A stretch of 5,880 nucleotides of DNA from an uncultured Bacteroidales bacterium. Lineage in GTDB: Bacteria > Bacteroidota > Bacteroidia > Bacteroidales > Paludibacteraceae. The notes under the pieces are model-generated. The model did not search any database and was not told where the DNA came from. It was given only the letters and a program-made list of their open reading frames with translations. Below are positions 1 to 5,765 of this stretch, piece after piece (position 1 is the stretch's first letter; each line of letters starts with the position of its first letter). The DNA lies in NCBI GenBank assembly GCA_903912795.1, contig CAIWIS010000798.1, positions 1-5,880 of the forward strand, given 5' to 3'. The position numbers and the translations under genes were made by a program.

Positions 1-548
1 CATTGGAAAATAAACGACCAGAACTATTACTTTTGGCTACTCAAAGCAAAGCACTTAGCAGTCAGCGCGATATGATTACAGCAAGTAATTTACCCAAAGT
101 TGGTATTTTTGTTCAAGGTGGATACGGAAAACCTGGATTAAACATGCTAACAAACGAGTTTTCACCTTATTATATAGGTGGTTTACGCCTTTCGTGGAAT
201 TTAAGTGGCTATTATTCACAAAAAAACAATTTTGAGAAAATAAGCCTAAACCAAAAATCGATTGATATTCAAAAAGAAACTTTTTTATTCAATAATAACC
301 TTCAGAACCGTCAACAAATGAATGAAATTGAAAAATTAAAGTCGACAATGAAAAACGACGATGAAATAATTCTACTTCGCTCAAACATCAAAAAAGCAAC
401 CACGGCTAAATTTGAGAATGGGACAGCCACCATTACCGATATGCTACGCGATGTAAATGCCGAAAGTTTGGCACGTCAAGCACGAGCACTTCACGAAATT
501 CAACTATATATGGCTGTATATCAGCTCAAAACCAACAAAAATAATTGA
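1..548 (+). CDS. TolC-family outer-membrane efflux channel, C-terminal part (5' end outside window)
   Basis: This is the 3' part of a gene for an outer-membrane channel of the TolC/OEP family, which forms the exit duct of tripartite exporters. About 181 residues are visible; family members usually have 400-450, so the signal peptide and first half lie upstream. The TTG at position 3 is an internal Leu codon, not a start. Visible features are a beta-strand-like stretch rich in Gly and aromatics (LPKVGIFVQGGYGKPGLN, then PYYIGGLRLSWNLSGYY, codons at about 90-210), typical of the second membrane-barrel insertion. Long polar helices follow, and near the C-terminus comes the family pattern KFENGTATITDMLRDVNAE followed by a helix with repeated Ala and Leu. 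The fusion-protein gene follows after 34 bp, as expected for a dedicated exporter operon. Family assignment is strong; pairing with this transporter is inferred from gene order. Confidence 0.88.
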   Translation, partial: LENKRPELLLLATQSKALSSQRDMITASNLPKVGIFVQGGYGKPGLNMLTNEFSPYYIGGLRLSWNLSGYYSQKNNFEKISLNQKSIDIQKETFLFNNNLQNRQQMNEIEKLKSTMKNDDEIILLRSNIKKATTAKFENGTATITDMLRDVNAESLARQARALHEIQLYMAVYQLKTNKNN

Positions 549-582
549 CCTTTTTTATATTTACTATTTAATTTAAAAAGAT

Positions 583-1500
583 ATGAATACAACAATCAAT
601 TTTACGAAAATAATTTTAGGCTTTGTCCTAATATTTACTCTTAATTCGTGTAAAAAAACAGAAAACGATTTTGATGCTGCTGGTACTTTTGAAGCTACTG
701 AAGTAATTGTATCGTCCGAAGCAATGGGGAAAATTCTCAATTTTGATATTACGGAAGGTCAAGAAGTGACAGAAAATCAAGTAGTTGGAAGCATCGACAG
801 CGTACAACTATATTTGAAAAAACAACAAGTTATTGCAAGTCGTAAAGCATTGCAAAATCGCAAGCCCGATACTAAAAAACAATTGGCTGCATTGGAGCAA
901 CAAATCATAACTGCAAAATCGGAGATGAAACGCATTCAGAATTTAGTTGCCGCTAATGCTGTAAACCAAAAACAATTGGACGATATTAATGCTCAAATCG
1001 CAGTCCTTGAGAAACAACAAATAGCACTTAAATCGAGTTTAGAACTTACAAGCAGTAGTTTATCTGACGAAGATGAAGCAATGCAAATTCAAATTAAACA
1101 AATTGAAGATCAACTGTTTAAATGTAGAATAAGTTCACCAATTGCTGGTACAGTTCTTACTAAATACGCCGAAAAAGGAGAACTTGCTTCGCCAGGAAAA
1201 GCGCTATTTAAAGTAGCCGACACACAGAACATTATTCTTAGAGCTTATATAAGTTCTGATCAGTTGAGCCAAATTAAAATTGGTCAAAAAGTACAGATTT
1301 TTGCCGATTCAGGCGATAAAGAAAGTAAACAATACGATGGAATAGTAAGCTGGATAGCATCCAAAGCCGAATTTACACCAAAAACAATACAAACTCGCGA
1401 CGAACGTGCTAACTTGGTTTATGCTGTTAAGATTGCTGTTAAAAATGATGGATTGTTGAAAATAGGAATGTATGGTAACGTGAGAATAATTAATAATTAA
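583..1500 (+). CDS. HlyD/YbhG-like periplasmic membrane fusion protein (lipoprotein)
   Basis: A 305-residue adaptor that bridges the inner-membrane ABC transporter and the outer-membrane channel. Residues 1-23 form a lipoprotein signal peptide: Lys9, a hydrophobic core, then LNSC with the lipidated Cys at 23. A lipoyl-like half-motif lies at about 34-72 (VSSEAMGKILNFDITEGQEV). Gln/Lys-rich coiled-coil helices span about 76-180, with a probable hairpin tip near 120-130. The second lipoyl half is SSPIAGTVLTKYAEKGELAS (184-203), followed by a beta-barrel domain. Near the C-terminus EFTPKTIQTRDERANLVYAV (263-282) closely resembles the EFTPKTV...LVY segment I recall from E. coli YbhG, which supports this subfamily over RND-type adaptors. 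The ATG at 583 is chosen because it gives a complete signal peptide; only an A-rich leader precedes it. The ATPase genes follow 24 bp downstream. Charged residues (KKTEN) directly after the Cys do not settle which membrane holds the lipid anchor. Confidence 0.92.
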   Translation: MNTTINFTKIILGFVLIFTLNSCKKTENDFDAAGTFEATEVIVSSEAMGKILNFDITEGQEVTENQVVGSIDSVQLYLKKQQVIASRKALQNRKPDTKKQLAALEQQIITAKSEMKRIQNLVAANAVNQKQLDDINAQIAVLEKQQIALKSSLELTSSSLSDEDEAMQIQIKQIEDQLFKCRISSPIAGTVLTKYAEKGELASPGKALFKVADTQNIILRAYISSDQLSQIKIGQKVQIFADSGDKESKQYDGIVSWIASKAEFTPKTIQTRDERANLVYAVKIAVKNDGLLKIGMYGNVRIINN

Positions 1501-1524
1501 TATTTTCTTAATTTCAATATCCAC

Positions 1525-2436
1525 ATGGTTAAATGCATTGATTTACATAAGAGTTACGGACAAACAATAGCTTTGCAAGGAGTTAGTTTTGAAGTGAACG
1601 CAGGCGAGATATTTGGAATTATCGGTCCGGATGGAGCAGGTAAAACGACACTTTTTAGAATTCTCACTACACTGATTTTGGCCAATCAAGGTTCGGCCAC
1701 TGTAAATGGTTTTGATGTAGTGAAGGATTATCGTGAAATTCGTAAATGTGTGGGATATATGCCCGGACGGTTTTCGCTTTATCAGGATTTGACAGTGGAA
1801 GAAAATTTGGAGTTTTTCGCAACGGTTTTTAATACAACTGTAGAAGAAAATTATGAATTGATAAAAGATATTTATCAACAAATTGAGCCATTTAAAAAAC
1901 GTAGAGCTGGTAAACTTTCGGGTGGAATGAAACAAAAACTGGCACTTAGTTGTGCATTGATTCACAAACCAACTGTTTTATTTCTGGACGAGCCAACAAC
2001 TGGTGTTGACCCAGTATCGCGAAAAGAGTTTTGGGGAATGCTTAAAAAATTAAAAGCTCAAGGAATAACTATCTTAGTGTCAACTCCATATATGGATGAG
2101 GCTAGTTTGTGCGATCGCATAGCATTGATACAAAAGGGAAAATTCTTGTCAATTGACACACCTCTAAACATAGTGAATCAATACAAAAATCAACTCTGGG
2201 CTGTACGAAGCATGAATATGTCAAAATTACTAAATGACCTTCGCAGCAACAAATCTTTCGAGAATTGTTTTGCCTTTGGCGATTCCCATCATGTATCCAT
2301 TGAAAATAAGAAATTGGAAATTAAGACTTTAGAAGAATATCTTTTGAAATGCGGGCACACCGATATCGAGATAACTGAAATTCAACCCACCATAGAAGAT
2401 TGTTTTATGGAAATCAGTAAAGATACCACGCTTTGA
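1525..2436 (+). CDS. ABC transporter ATP-binding protein 1, equivalent of the YbhF N-terminal half, with altered Q- and H-loops
   Basis: A 303-residue cytoplasmic ATPase subunit of an ABC-2 exporter. Motifs in order: A-loop Tyr11; Walker A GPDGAGKTT (34-42), the GPDGAGKTT form I recall from the first half of E. coli YbhF; signature LSGGM (131-135); Walker B VLFLDE (151-156) with catalytic Glu156; D-loop GVD (160-162). Two key residues are missing. The Q-loop reads GYMPGRFSLY, with Gly81 where Gln is expected, and the H-loop reads STPYMDEA, with Pro188 in place of His. Residues from about 215 onward form a C-terminal extension of the kind found in drug-export ATPases, ending in the pattern PTIEDCFMEI (288-297). 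It lies 24 bp after the fusion protein and 25 bp before a second ATPase, so the two probably form a heterodimer. Because Walker A, Walker B and the signature are intact, this is a specialised subunit rather than a decayed gene. Confidence 0.93.
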   Translation: MVKCIDLHKSYGQTIALQGVSFEVNAGEIFGIIGPDGAGKTTLFRILTTLILANQGSATVNGFDVVKDYREIRKCVGYMPGRFSLYQDLTVEENLEFFATVFNTTVEENYELIKDIYQQIEPFKKRRAGKLSGGMKQKLALSCALIHKPTVLFLDEPTTGVDPVSRKEFWGMLKKLKAQGITILVSTPYMDEASLCDRIALIQKGKFLSIDTPLNIVNQYKNQLWAVRSMNMSKLLNDLRSNKSFENCFAFGDSHHVSIENKKLEIKTLEEYLLKCGHTDIEITEIQPTIEDCFMEISKDTTL

Positions 2437-2461
2437 GTTTCGTAAATACAAAAACAAAAAC

Positions 2462-3199
2462 ATGGATAATGTCATAACAGCAACTAATTTAACCAAGCAA
2501 TTTGGGCATTTTACAGCCGTCGATCAAATATCGTTCGAAGTGGAACGAGGCGAAATTTTTGGATTTCTGGGTGCAAATGGAGCTGGAAAAACAACCGCTA
2601 TGCGTATGCTTTGTGGACTAAGTAAACCCACTTCGGGTATTGGTACAGTGGCAGGTTTTGACATTCATACCCAAACAGAAAAAGTCAAAAAAAACATAGG
2701 CTATATGAGTCAAAAGTTTTCGTTGTACGACGATTTAAAAGTTTGGGAAAACATTGAATTATTCGGTGGCATTTATGGCATGAACGATCAAGATATTAAG
2801 GTCAAAACCGACAAGTTAATGTATGAATTAAATTTTGAGAAAGAGCGAAATATGTTAGTTGCTTCGCTCCCACTCGGCTTTAAACAAAAACTTGCATTTT
2901 CGGTAGCCATTTTTCATCAGCCACAGGTAGTTTTTCTGGACGAACCAACCGGAGGTGTTGACCCTGTAACTCGACGAATGTTTTGGGAAATGATTTACAA
3001 AGCGGCTGAAAATGGCATAACAGTTTTTGTTACAACTCATTATATGGACGAAGCCGAGTATTGCAACAGAGTTTCGATAATGGTTGATGGACGTATTGAG
3101 GCGTTGGATAGCCCTAAAAACTTAAAAGCGCACTATAGTGCTAAAAACATGGATGAAGTTTTTCAGAAATTAGCACGTAAAAGTCAACGAAAAGAATAA
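2462..3199 (+). CDS. ABC transporter ATP-binding protein 2, equivalent of the YbhF C-terminal half, with LPLGF signature
   Basis: A 245-residue ATPase subunit, about 58 residues shorter than its neighbour because it lacks most of the C-terminal extension; only a short tail with DEVF (231-234) remains. Motifs: A-loop Phe14; Walker A GANGAGKTT (37-45); Q-loop GYMSQKFSLY with Gln84; Walker B VVFLDE (156-161); D-loop GVD (165-167); H-loop TTHYMDEAEYC with His193. The signature position reads LPLGF (136-140) instead of LSGGQ, losing the Ser and the first of the two Gly. The same LPLGF variant occurs, as I recall, in the second half of E. coli YbhF, so it is a family trait and not damage. The ATG at 2462 follows an A-rich leader. 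The permease start lies only 2 bp after the stop, indicating tight co-translation. It probably pairs with ATPase 1 and supplies the catalytic residues of the one intact ATP site. Confidence 0.93.
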   Translation: MDNVITATNLTKQFGHFTAVDQISFEVERGEIFGFLGANGAGKTTAMRMLCGLSKPTSGIGTVAGFDIHTQTEKVKKNIGYMSQKFSLYDDLKVWENIELFGGIYGMNDQDIKVKTDKLMYELNFEKERNMLVASLPLGFKQKLAFSVAIFHQPQVVFLDEPTGGVDPVTRRMFWEMIYKAAENGITVFVTTHYMDEAEYCNRVSIMVDGRIEALDSPKNLKAHYSAKNMDEVFQKLARKSQRKE

Positions 3200-3201
3200 A
3201 A

Positions 3202-4308
3202 ATGAAACAGTTACTATCGTTTGTACGAAAAGAGTTTTATCACATATTACGCGATAAAACTACCATACTAATATTACTTTTAATGCCAATAATCCAAATT
3301 ATTCTGTTTGGATTTGCATTAACAACCGAAGTAAAAGATACGCGCGTGGCTGTTCTTATTCCTCAGAGTGACGAAATTACTACAAAATTAGTTGAACGAA
3401 TTCATGCTAGTTCGTATTTTGATGTTGTAAACACTATTCAGTCAAGCTACGAGATTCAAAAAACATTCAGAGATAGTCAAGCTAAATTAGTATTGGTTTT
3501 CGAAAATGACTTTGCAGCCAAATTAAAGCACGATGGAATTGCCCATATTCAACTCATTGCCGATGCTACCGACCCCAATGCTGCCACTTCTTTTACTTTT
3601 TATGTTTCAAATATAATTGCTTCGTATCAGCAAGATATGATTGGGACAATGAAAAACCCATACCAAATTACACCCGAAGTAAAAATGCTTTACAATCCAC
3701 AAATGATCGGTGCTTTTAATTTTGTACCTGGAGTGCTGGGCATGATTTTAATTCTAATTTGTGCCATGATGACCTCCATTGCCATTGTACGCGAAAAAGA
3801 AAAAGGTACTATGGAAATTTTATTAGTTTCGCCCATGAGACCAATTTATACGATTTTAGCGAAAATAACACCCTATTTTGTTTTATCATGTATTAACTTC
3901 CTGACAATTATAATCTTATCGGTTTTTGTACTAAAAGTTCCCATTGCGGGAAGTTTCTTTACATTGGTCATCATTTCGATGCTTTATATTTTTGTGGCTC
4001 TGGCACTCGGTCTATTAATTTCTACTCTCACCGAATCGCAAGTAGCAGCCATGCTAATTTCGGGAATGGCTCTTATGATACCCGTTATGTTACTTTCGGG
4101 TATGATTTTCCCAATCGAAAACATGCCTTTACCATTACAGATTTTTTCGAATGTAATTCCAGCAAGGTGGTATATTTCAGCTGTAAAACTCGTTATGATA
4201 CAAGGTTTAGGTTTTTCGGCAATTATCAAAGAAATGCTTGTGCTTAGTTTTATGGCTATTACGTTAATTGTTATAAGTCTGAAAAAGTTTAAAGTGCGAC
4301 TGGAATAG
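3202..4308 (+). CDS. ABC-2 type transporter permease 1 (YbhS/YbhR-like)
   Basis: A 368-residue inner-membrane permease with the usual ABC-2 exporter layout. A cytoplasmic N-terminal helix (MKQLLSFVRKEFYHILRDK) precedes TM1 (about 21-41). A large extracytoplasmic domain spans about 43-172 and is followed by five more predicted helices at about 174-196, 219-244, 250-276, 281-303 and 342-360. Family motifs are NPQMIGAFNFVPG (165-177) at the entry to TM2, the cytoplasmic coupling motif REKEKGTMEILLVSP (197-211), and the late MIFPIENMP (301-309). The periplasmic domain is the expected contact for the fusion protein. It should form a heterodimer with permease 2. The start lies 2 bp after ATPase 2. 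The length matches YbhS/YbhR-class proteins (roughly 370). Which of the two permeases matches YbhS and which YbhR cannot be decided by eye. Confidence 0.93.
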   Translation: MKQLLSFVRKEFYHILRDKTTILILLLMPIIQIILFGFALTTEVKDTRVAVLIPQSDEITTKLVERIHASSYFDVVNTIQSSYEIQKTFRDSQAKLVLVFENDFAAKLKHDGIAHIQLIADATDPNAATSFTFYVSNIIASYQQDMIGTMKNPYQITPEVKMLYNPQMIGAFNFVPGVLGMILILICAMMTSIAIVREKEKGTMEILLVSPMRPIYTILAKITPYFVLSCINFLTIIILSVFVLKVPIAGSFFTLVIISMLYIFVALALGLLISTLTESQVAAMLISGMALMIPVMLLSGMIFPIENMPLPLQIFSNVIPARWYISAVKLVMIQGLGFSAIIKEMLVLSFMAITLIVISLKKFKVRLE

Positions 4309-4309
4309 A

Positions 4310-4358
4310 AGTTTGCAGTACGTAAATAATTGTATTCTGTTTAAATTGACTGCAAACT
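4310..4358. repeat. Inverted repeat between the two permease genes
   Basis: The 10-bp arms AGTTTGCAGT (4310-4319) and ACTGCAAACT (4349-4358) are exactly reverse-complementary and separated by 29 bases. They fill most of the 65-bp gap between the permease genes, the longest gap in the operon, and end 15 bp before the start codon of permease 2. The transcript could form a stem-loop here. No U-run follows the second arm, so it is not a classic intrinsic terminator. A role in mRNA processing, partial attenuation or translation control, or being a small dispersed repeat, are all possible. Confidence 0.6.
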
Positions 4359-4373
4359 ACAAACTAAAATTTT

Positions 4374-5489
4374 ATGTTAAAATATTTATTACGAAAGGAA
4401 TTCCGTCAGATAAAACGCAATGCGTTTTTACCTCGATTGATTTTTGCATTTCCATTAATGGTTTTGTTGGTTTTTCCGTGGGCGGCTAGTTACGAAATTA
4501 AAAATCTGAACATCAGCATTGTAGACAATGACCAAAGCTCGTTTTCGAAAGCCTTGACTCAAAAAATTATCTCATCGAATTATTTTAGACTTACTGATTA
4601 TTCGGTAAGTTACAGTGCTGCTTTAAAAAGTATTGAAGCTCAAAAATCGGATATAATATTGCAAATTCCAGCTAACTTCGAAAAAAATATTATCAATGCA
4701 CAAGGAGCTAAAGTAATGCTTTCGGCTAATGCGGTAAATGGTATGAAGGGCGGCATTGCTATGACCTATTTAGTGAGTATAATAAACGAGTTTAATGCGA
4801 GTTTAATCAAAGATTTAATGCCTTTAAGTAAATCTACAACAAACATTTCGACCATACAAATTGATCAACAATATCGATTTAATCAAAATTTAAATTACCG
4901 TGTGTTTATGGTTCCGGCACTAATGGTTATGATTTTATCCTTACTATGTGGGTTTTTACCCGCCGTTTCCATCGTATTCGAAAAAGAGCTTGGTACAATT
5001 GAACAAATGAATGTGAGTCCGGTACCAAAAGTATTATTTATATTGGCAAAGCTCATTCCTTTTTGGGTAATTGGATTGATAGTTATAAACATAGGTTTTG
5101 TAGTAGCATGGGCTGTTTATGGATTAGTTCCAGCCGGACATTTTTACACCATTTATTTCTTTACCATAATATACATTCTCACTGTTTCGGGACTTGGATT
5201 AATCATTTCAAATTTTGCTCAATCACTGCAGCAAGCCATGTTTATTATTTTCTTCTTTATGCTGGTTTTCATTATGTTAAGTGGACTTTACACGCCTATT
5301 GACAGTATGCCCGAATGGGCAAAATGGGTAGCTGCATTTAATCCATTAAAGTATTTTATGGAAGTTATGCGCGCTGTTTACCTCAAAGGAAGTGACATTC
5401 TTCAACTTTGGAAACAATTGCTAGCTTTAATTGCATTTTCAATTTTCTTTAATATTATTGCTGTAATTAGCTATCGAAAAAGCAGTTAG
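4374..5489 (+). CDS. ABC-2 type transporter permease 2 (YbhR/YbhS-like)
   Basis: A 371-residue inner-membrane permease and paralogue of the preceding gene. It has an N-terminal cytoplasmic helix (MLKYLLRKEFRQIKRN), TM1 at about 21-39, an extracytoplasmic domain at about 40-174, and further predicted helices at about 176-200, 220-247, 256-278, 286-305 and 344-366. Family motifs are the coupling helix FEKELGTIEQMNVSPV (202-217), and LSGLYTPIDSMPEWAKW (302-318) followed by NPLKYFMEVMRAVYLKG (323-339), which is very typical of ABC-2 drug and lipid exporters. The start at 4374 gives the full conserved N-terminal helix. It is separated from permease 1 by 65 bp with a potential hairpin, so its level might be set separately. 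It is the last gene of the operon: 276 non-coding bases follow. The two permeases plus two ATPases make a complete four-part ABC core. Confidence 0.93.
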   Translation: MLKYLLRKEFRQIKRNAFLPRLIFAFPLMVLLVFPWAASYEIKNLNISIVDNDQSSFSKALTQKIISSNYFRLTDYSVSYSAALKSIEAQKSDIILQIPANFEKNIINAQGAKVMLSANAVNGMKGGIAMTYLVSIINEFNASLIKDLMPLSKSTTNISTIQIDQQYRFNQNLNYRVFMVPALMVMILSLLCGFLPAVSIVFEKELGTIEQMNVSPVPKVLFILAKLIPFWVIGLIVINIGFVVAWAVYGLVPAGHFYTIYFFTIIYILTVSGLGLIISNFAQSLQQAMFIIFFFMLVFIMLSGLYTPIDSMPEWAKWVAAFNPLKYFMEVMRAVYLKGSDILQLWKQLLALIAFSIFFNIIAVISYRKSS

Positions 5490-5534
5490 TTTAGTTTTTT
5501 GTAATATAAAATTTCACAAGAATATAAACTACTA

Positions 5535-5578
5535 ATACCAAATGAATTAATATTTTAGCCTAAAGTCAACTTTGGTAT
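5535..5578. repeat. Inverted repeat at the left flank of the large palindrome
   Basis: The arms TACCAAA (5536-5542) and TTTGGTA (5571-5577) are reverse-complementary. The bases at 5535 (A) and 5578 (T) add an eighth pair. The 28-base interval holds a smaller stem AAAG/CTTT at 5562-5565 and 5570-5573 that competes with it. The right arm overlaps the outermost part of the large palindrome, so alternative folds are possible. Confidence 0.5.
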
Positions 5579-5654
5579 ATTGCCGATGCCTAGAAATAAA
5601 CAGTACAATTAGACGTAGTCGACATTGGACTGTATTATTTCTGCAATCGGTATA
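5576..5654. repeat. Long imperfect palindrome, possible MITE/REP-like element or RNA hairpin
   Basis: Pairing by eye gives these stems: 5606-5609 with 5624-5627 (CAAT/ATTG); 5600-5604 with 5629-5633 (ACAGT/ACTGT); 5592-5599 with 5635-5642 (AGAAATAA/TTATTTCT); 5583-5589 with 5643-5650, apart from one bulge (CCGATGC against GCAATCGG); and 5576-5579 with 5651-5654 (TATA/TATA). That totals about 28 Watson-Crick pairs in 79 bases, with small bulges and one A-G mismatch. The apex holds a further GAC-GTA-GTC mini-stem (5612-5620). Such a structure is far beyond chance for this base composition. Candidates are a palindromic mobile-element remnant (MITE or REP-type), a terminator-like RNA fold, or a small structured RNA. 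No transposase or U-run is present to decide. Confidence 0.75.
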
Positions 5655-5662
5655 AGTTATAC
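5650..5662. repeat. Small inverted repeat at the right flank of the large palindrome
   Basis: GTATAA (5650-5655) and TTATAC (5657-5662) are exact reverse complements around a single G, giving a 13-bp palindromic site at the right edge of the large palindrome. It could be an operator-like protein site, or an end structure of a palindromic element, matching the inverted repeat on the left flank. Confidence 0.4.
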
Positions 5663-5740
5663 AAATTATTTCCTAAATCGTTTGCATAAAATTTTATACT
5701 TCATTTTTTTGGAAAAGCAAGATAAATGCATACTTATTTG

Positions 5741-5748
5741 TACTTTTG
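5741..5748 (+). promoter_or_regulatory. Bacteroidota-type -7 promoter element for the downstream lipoprotein gene
   Basis: TACTTTTG matches the Bacteroidota -7 consensus TAnnTTTG at every fixed position and lies 17 bp before the ATG at 5766. The expected -33 TTTG at the usual spacing (about 20 bp) is not present; the nearest TTTG, at 5708-5711, is about 29 bp away. The implied transcription start would fall in or just after the A-run at 5749-5759, giving a very short leader. Confidence 0.5.
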
Positions 5749-5765
5749 AAAAAAAAAAATCAAAT

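Larger units (their letters stand above)
5490..5765. other. Non-coding region between the exporter operon and the next gene
   Basis: This AT-rich region has no convincing reading frame on either strand. It contains small flanking inverted repeats, one large imperfect palindrome (5576-5654), a perfect 12-bp palindrome ATAAAATTTTAT (5686-5697), and a promoter-like element at 5741-5748. No standard intrinsic terminator (GC-rich stem plus U-run) is visible after the operon; the T-run at 5495-5500 lacks a preceding stem. Operon transcription may end at the large palindrome or by a factor-dependent route. Confidence 0.75.

Noticed and set aside
3..5. TTG at the start of the first reading frame as a start codon
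   Set aside because: The protein continues a TolC-family domain that needs about 230 more N-terminal residues and a signal peptide. The TTG is an internal Leu codon of a gene cut by the window edge.
549..582. T-run and TATATTTA in the gap after the channel gene as a terminator or internal promoter
   Set aside because: There is no stem before the T-run, and TATATTTA misses the final G of TAnnTTTG and has no -33 partner. The genes read as one operon.
1309..1524. Minus-strand open frame opposite the end of the fusion-protein gene
   Set aside because: It overlaps conserved coding sequence in antisense and has no recognisable motif or leader.
1543..1965. Minus-strand open frame of 140 codons opposite ATPase 1
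   Set aside because: It is antisense to a well-supported ATPase, and its translation is Cys/Phe/Ile-rich without any family pattern. It is a shadow of the AT-rich coding strand.
1525..2436. ATPase 1 as a decayed pseudogene because of its missing Q- and H-loop residues
   Set aside because: The frame is intact, Walker A, Walker B, D-loop and signature are canonical, and the losses match the partner's altered signature. Specialisation explains this better than decay.
5063..5302. Plus-strand open frame inside permease 2 in another frame
   Set aside because: It lies fully within conserved permease helices and gives a His/Cys/Phe-rich product typical of an out-of-frame reading of membrane-protein codons.
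5490..5505. T-run just after permease 2 as an intrinsic terminator
   Set aside because: The only possible stem is a weak A-run against the T-run, with no GC-containing hairpin.
5708..5711. TTTG as the -33 element of the lipoprotein promoter
   Set aside because: It lies about 29 bp from the -7 element, where about 20 bp is expected, and T-rich matches of four bases are common here.
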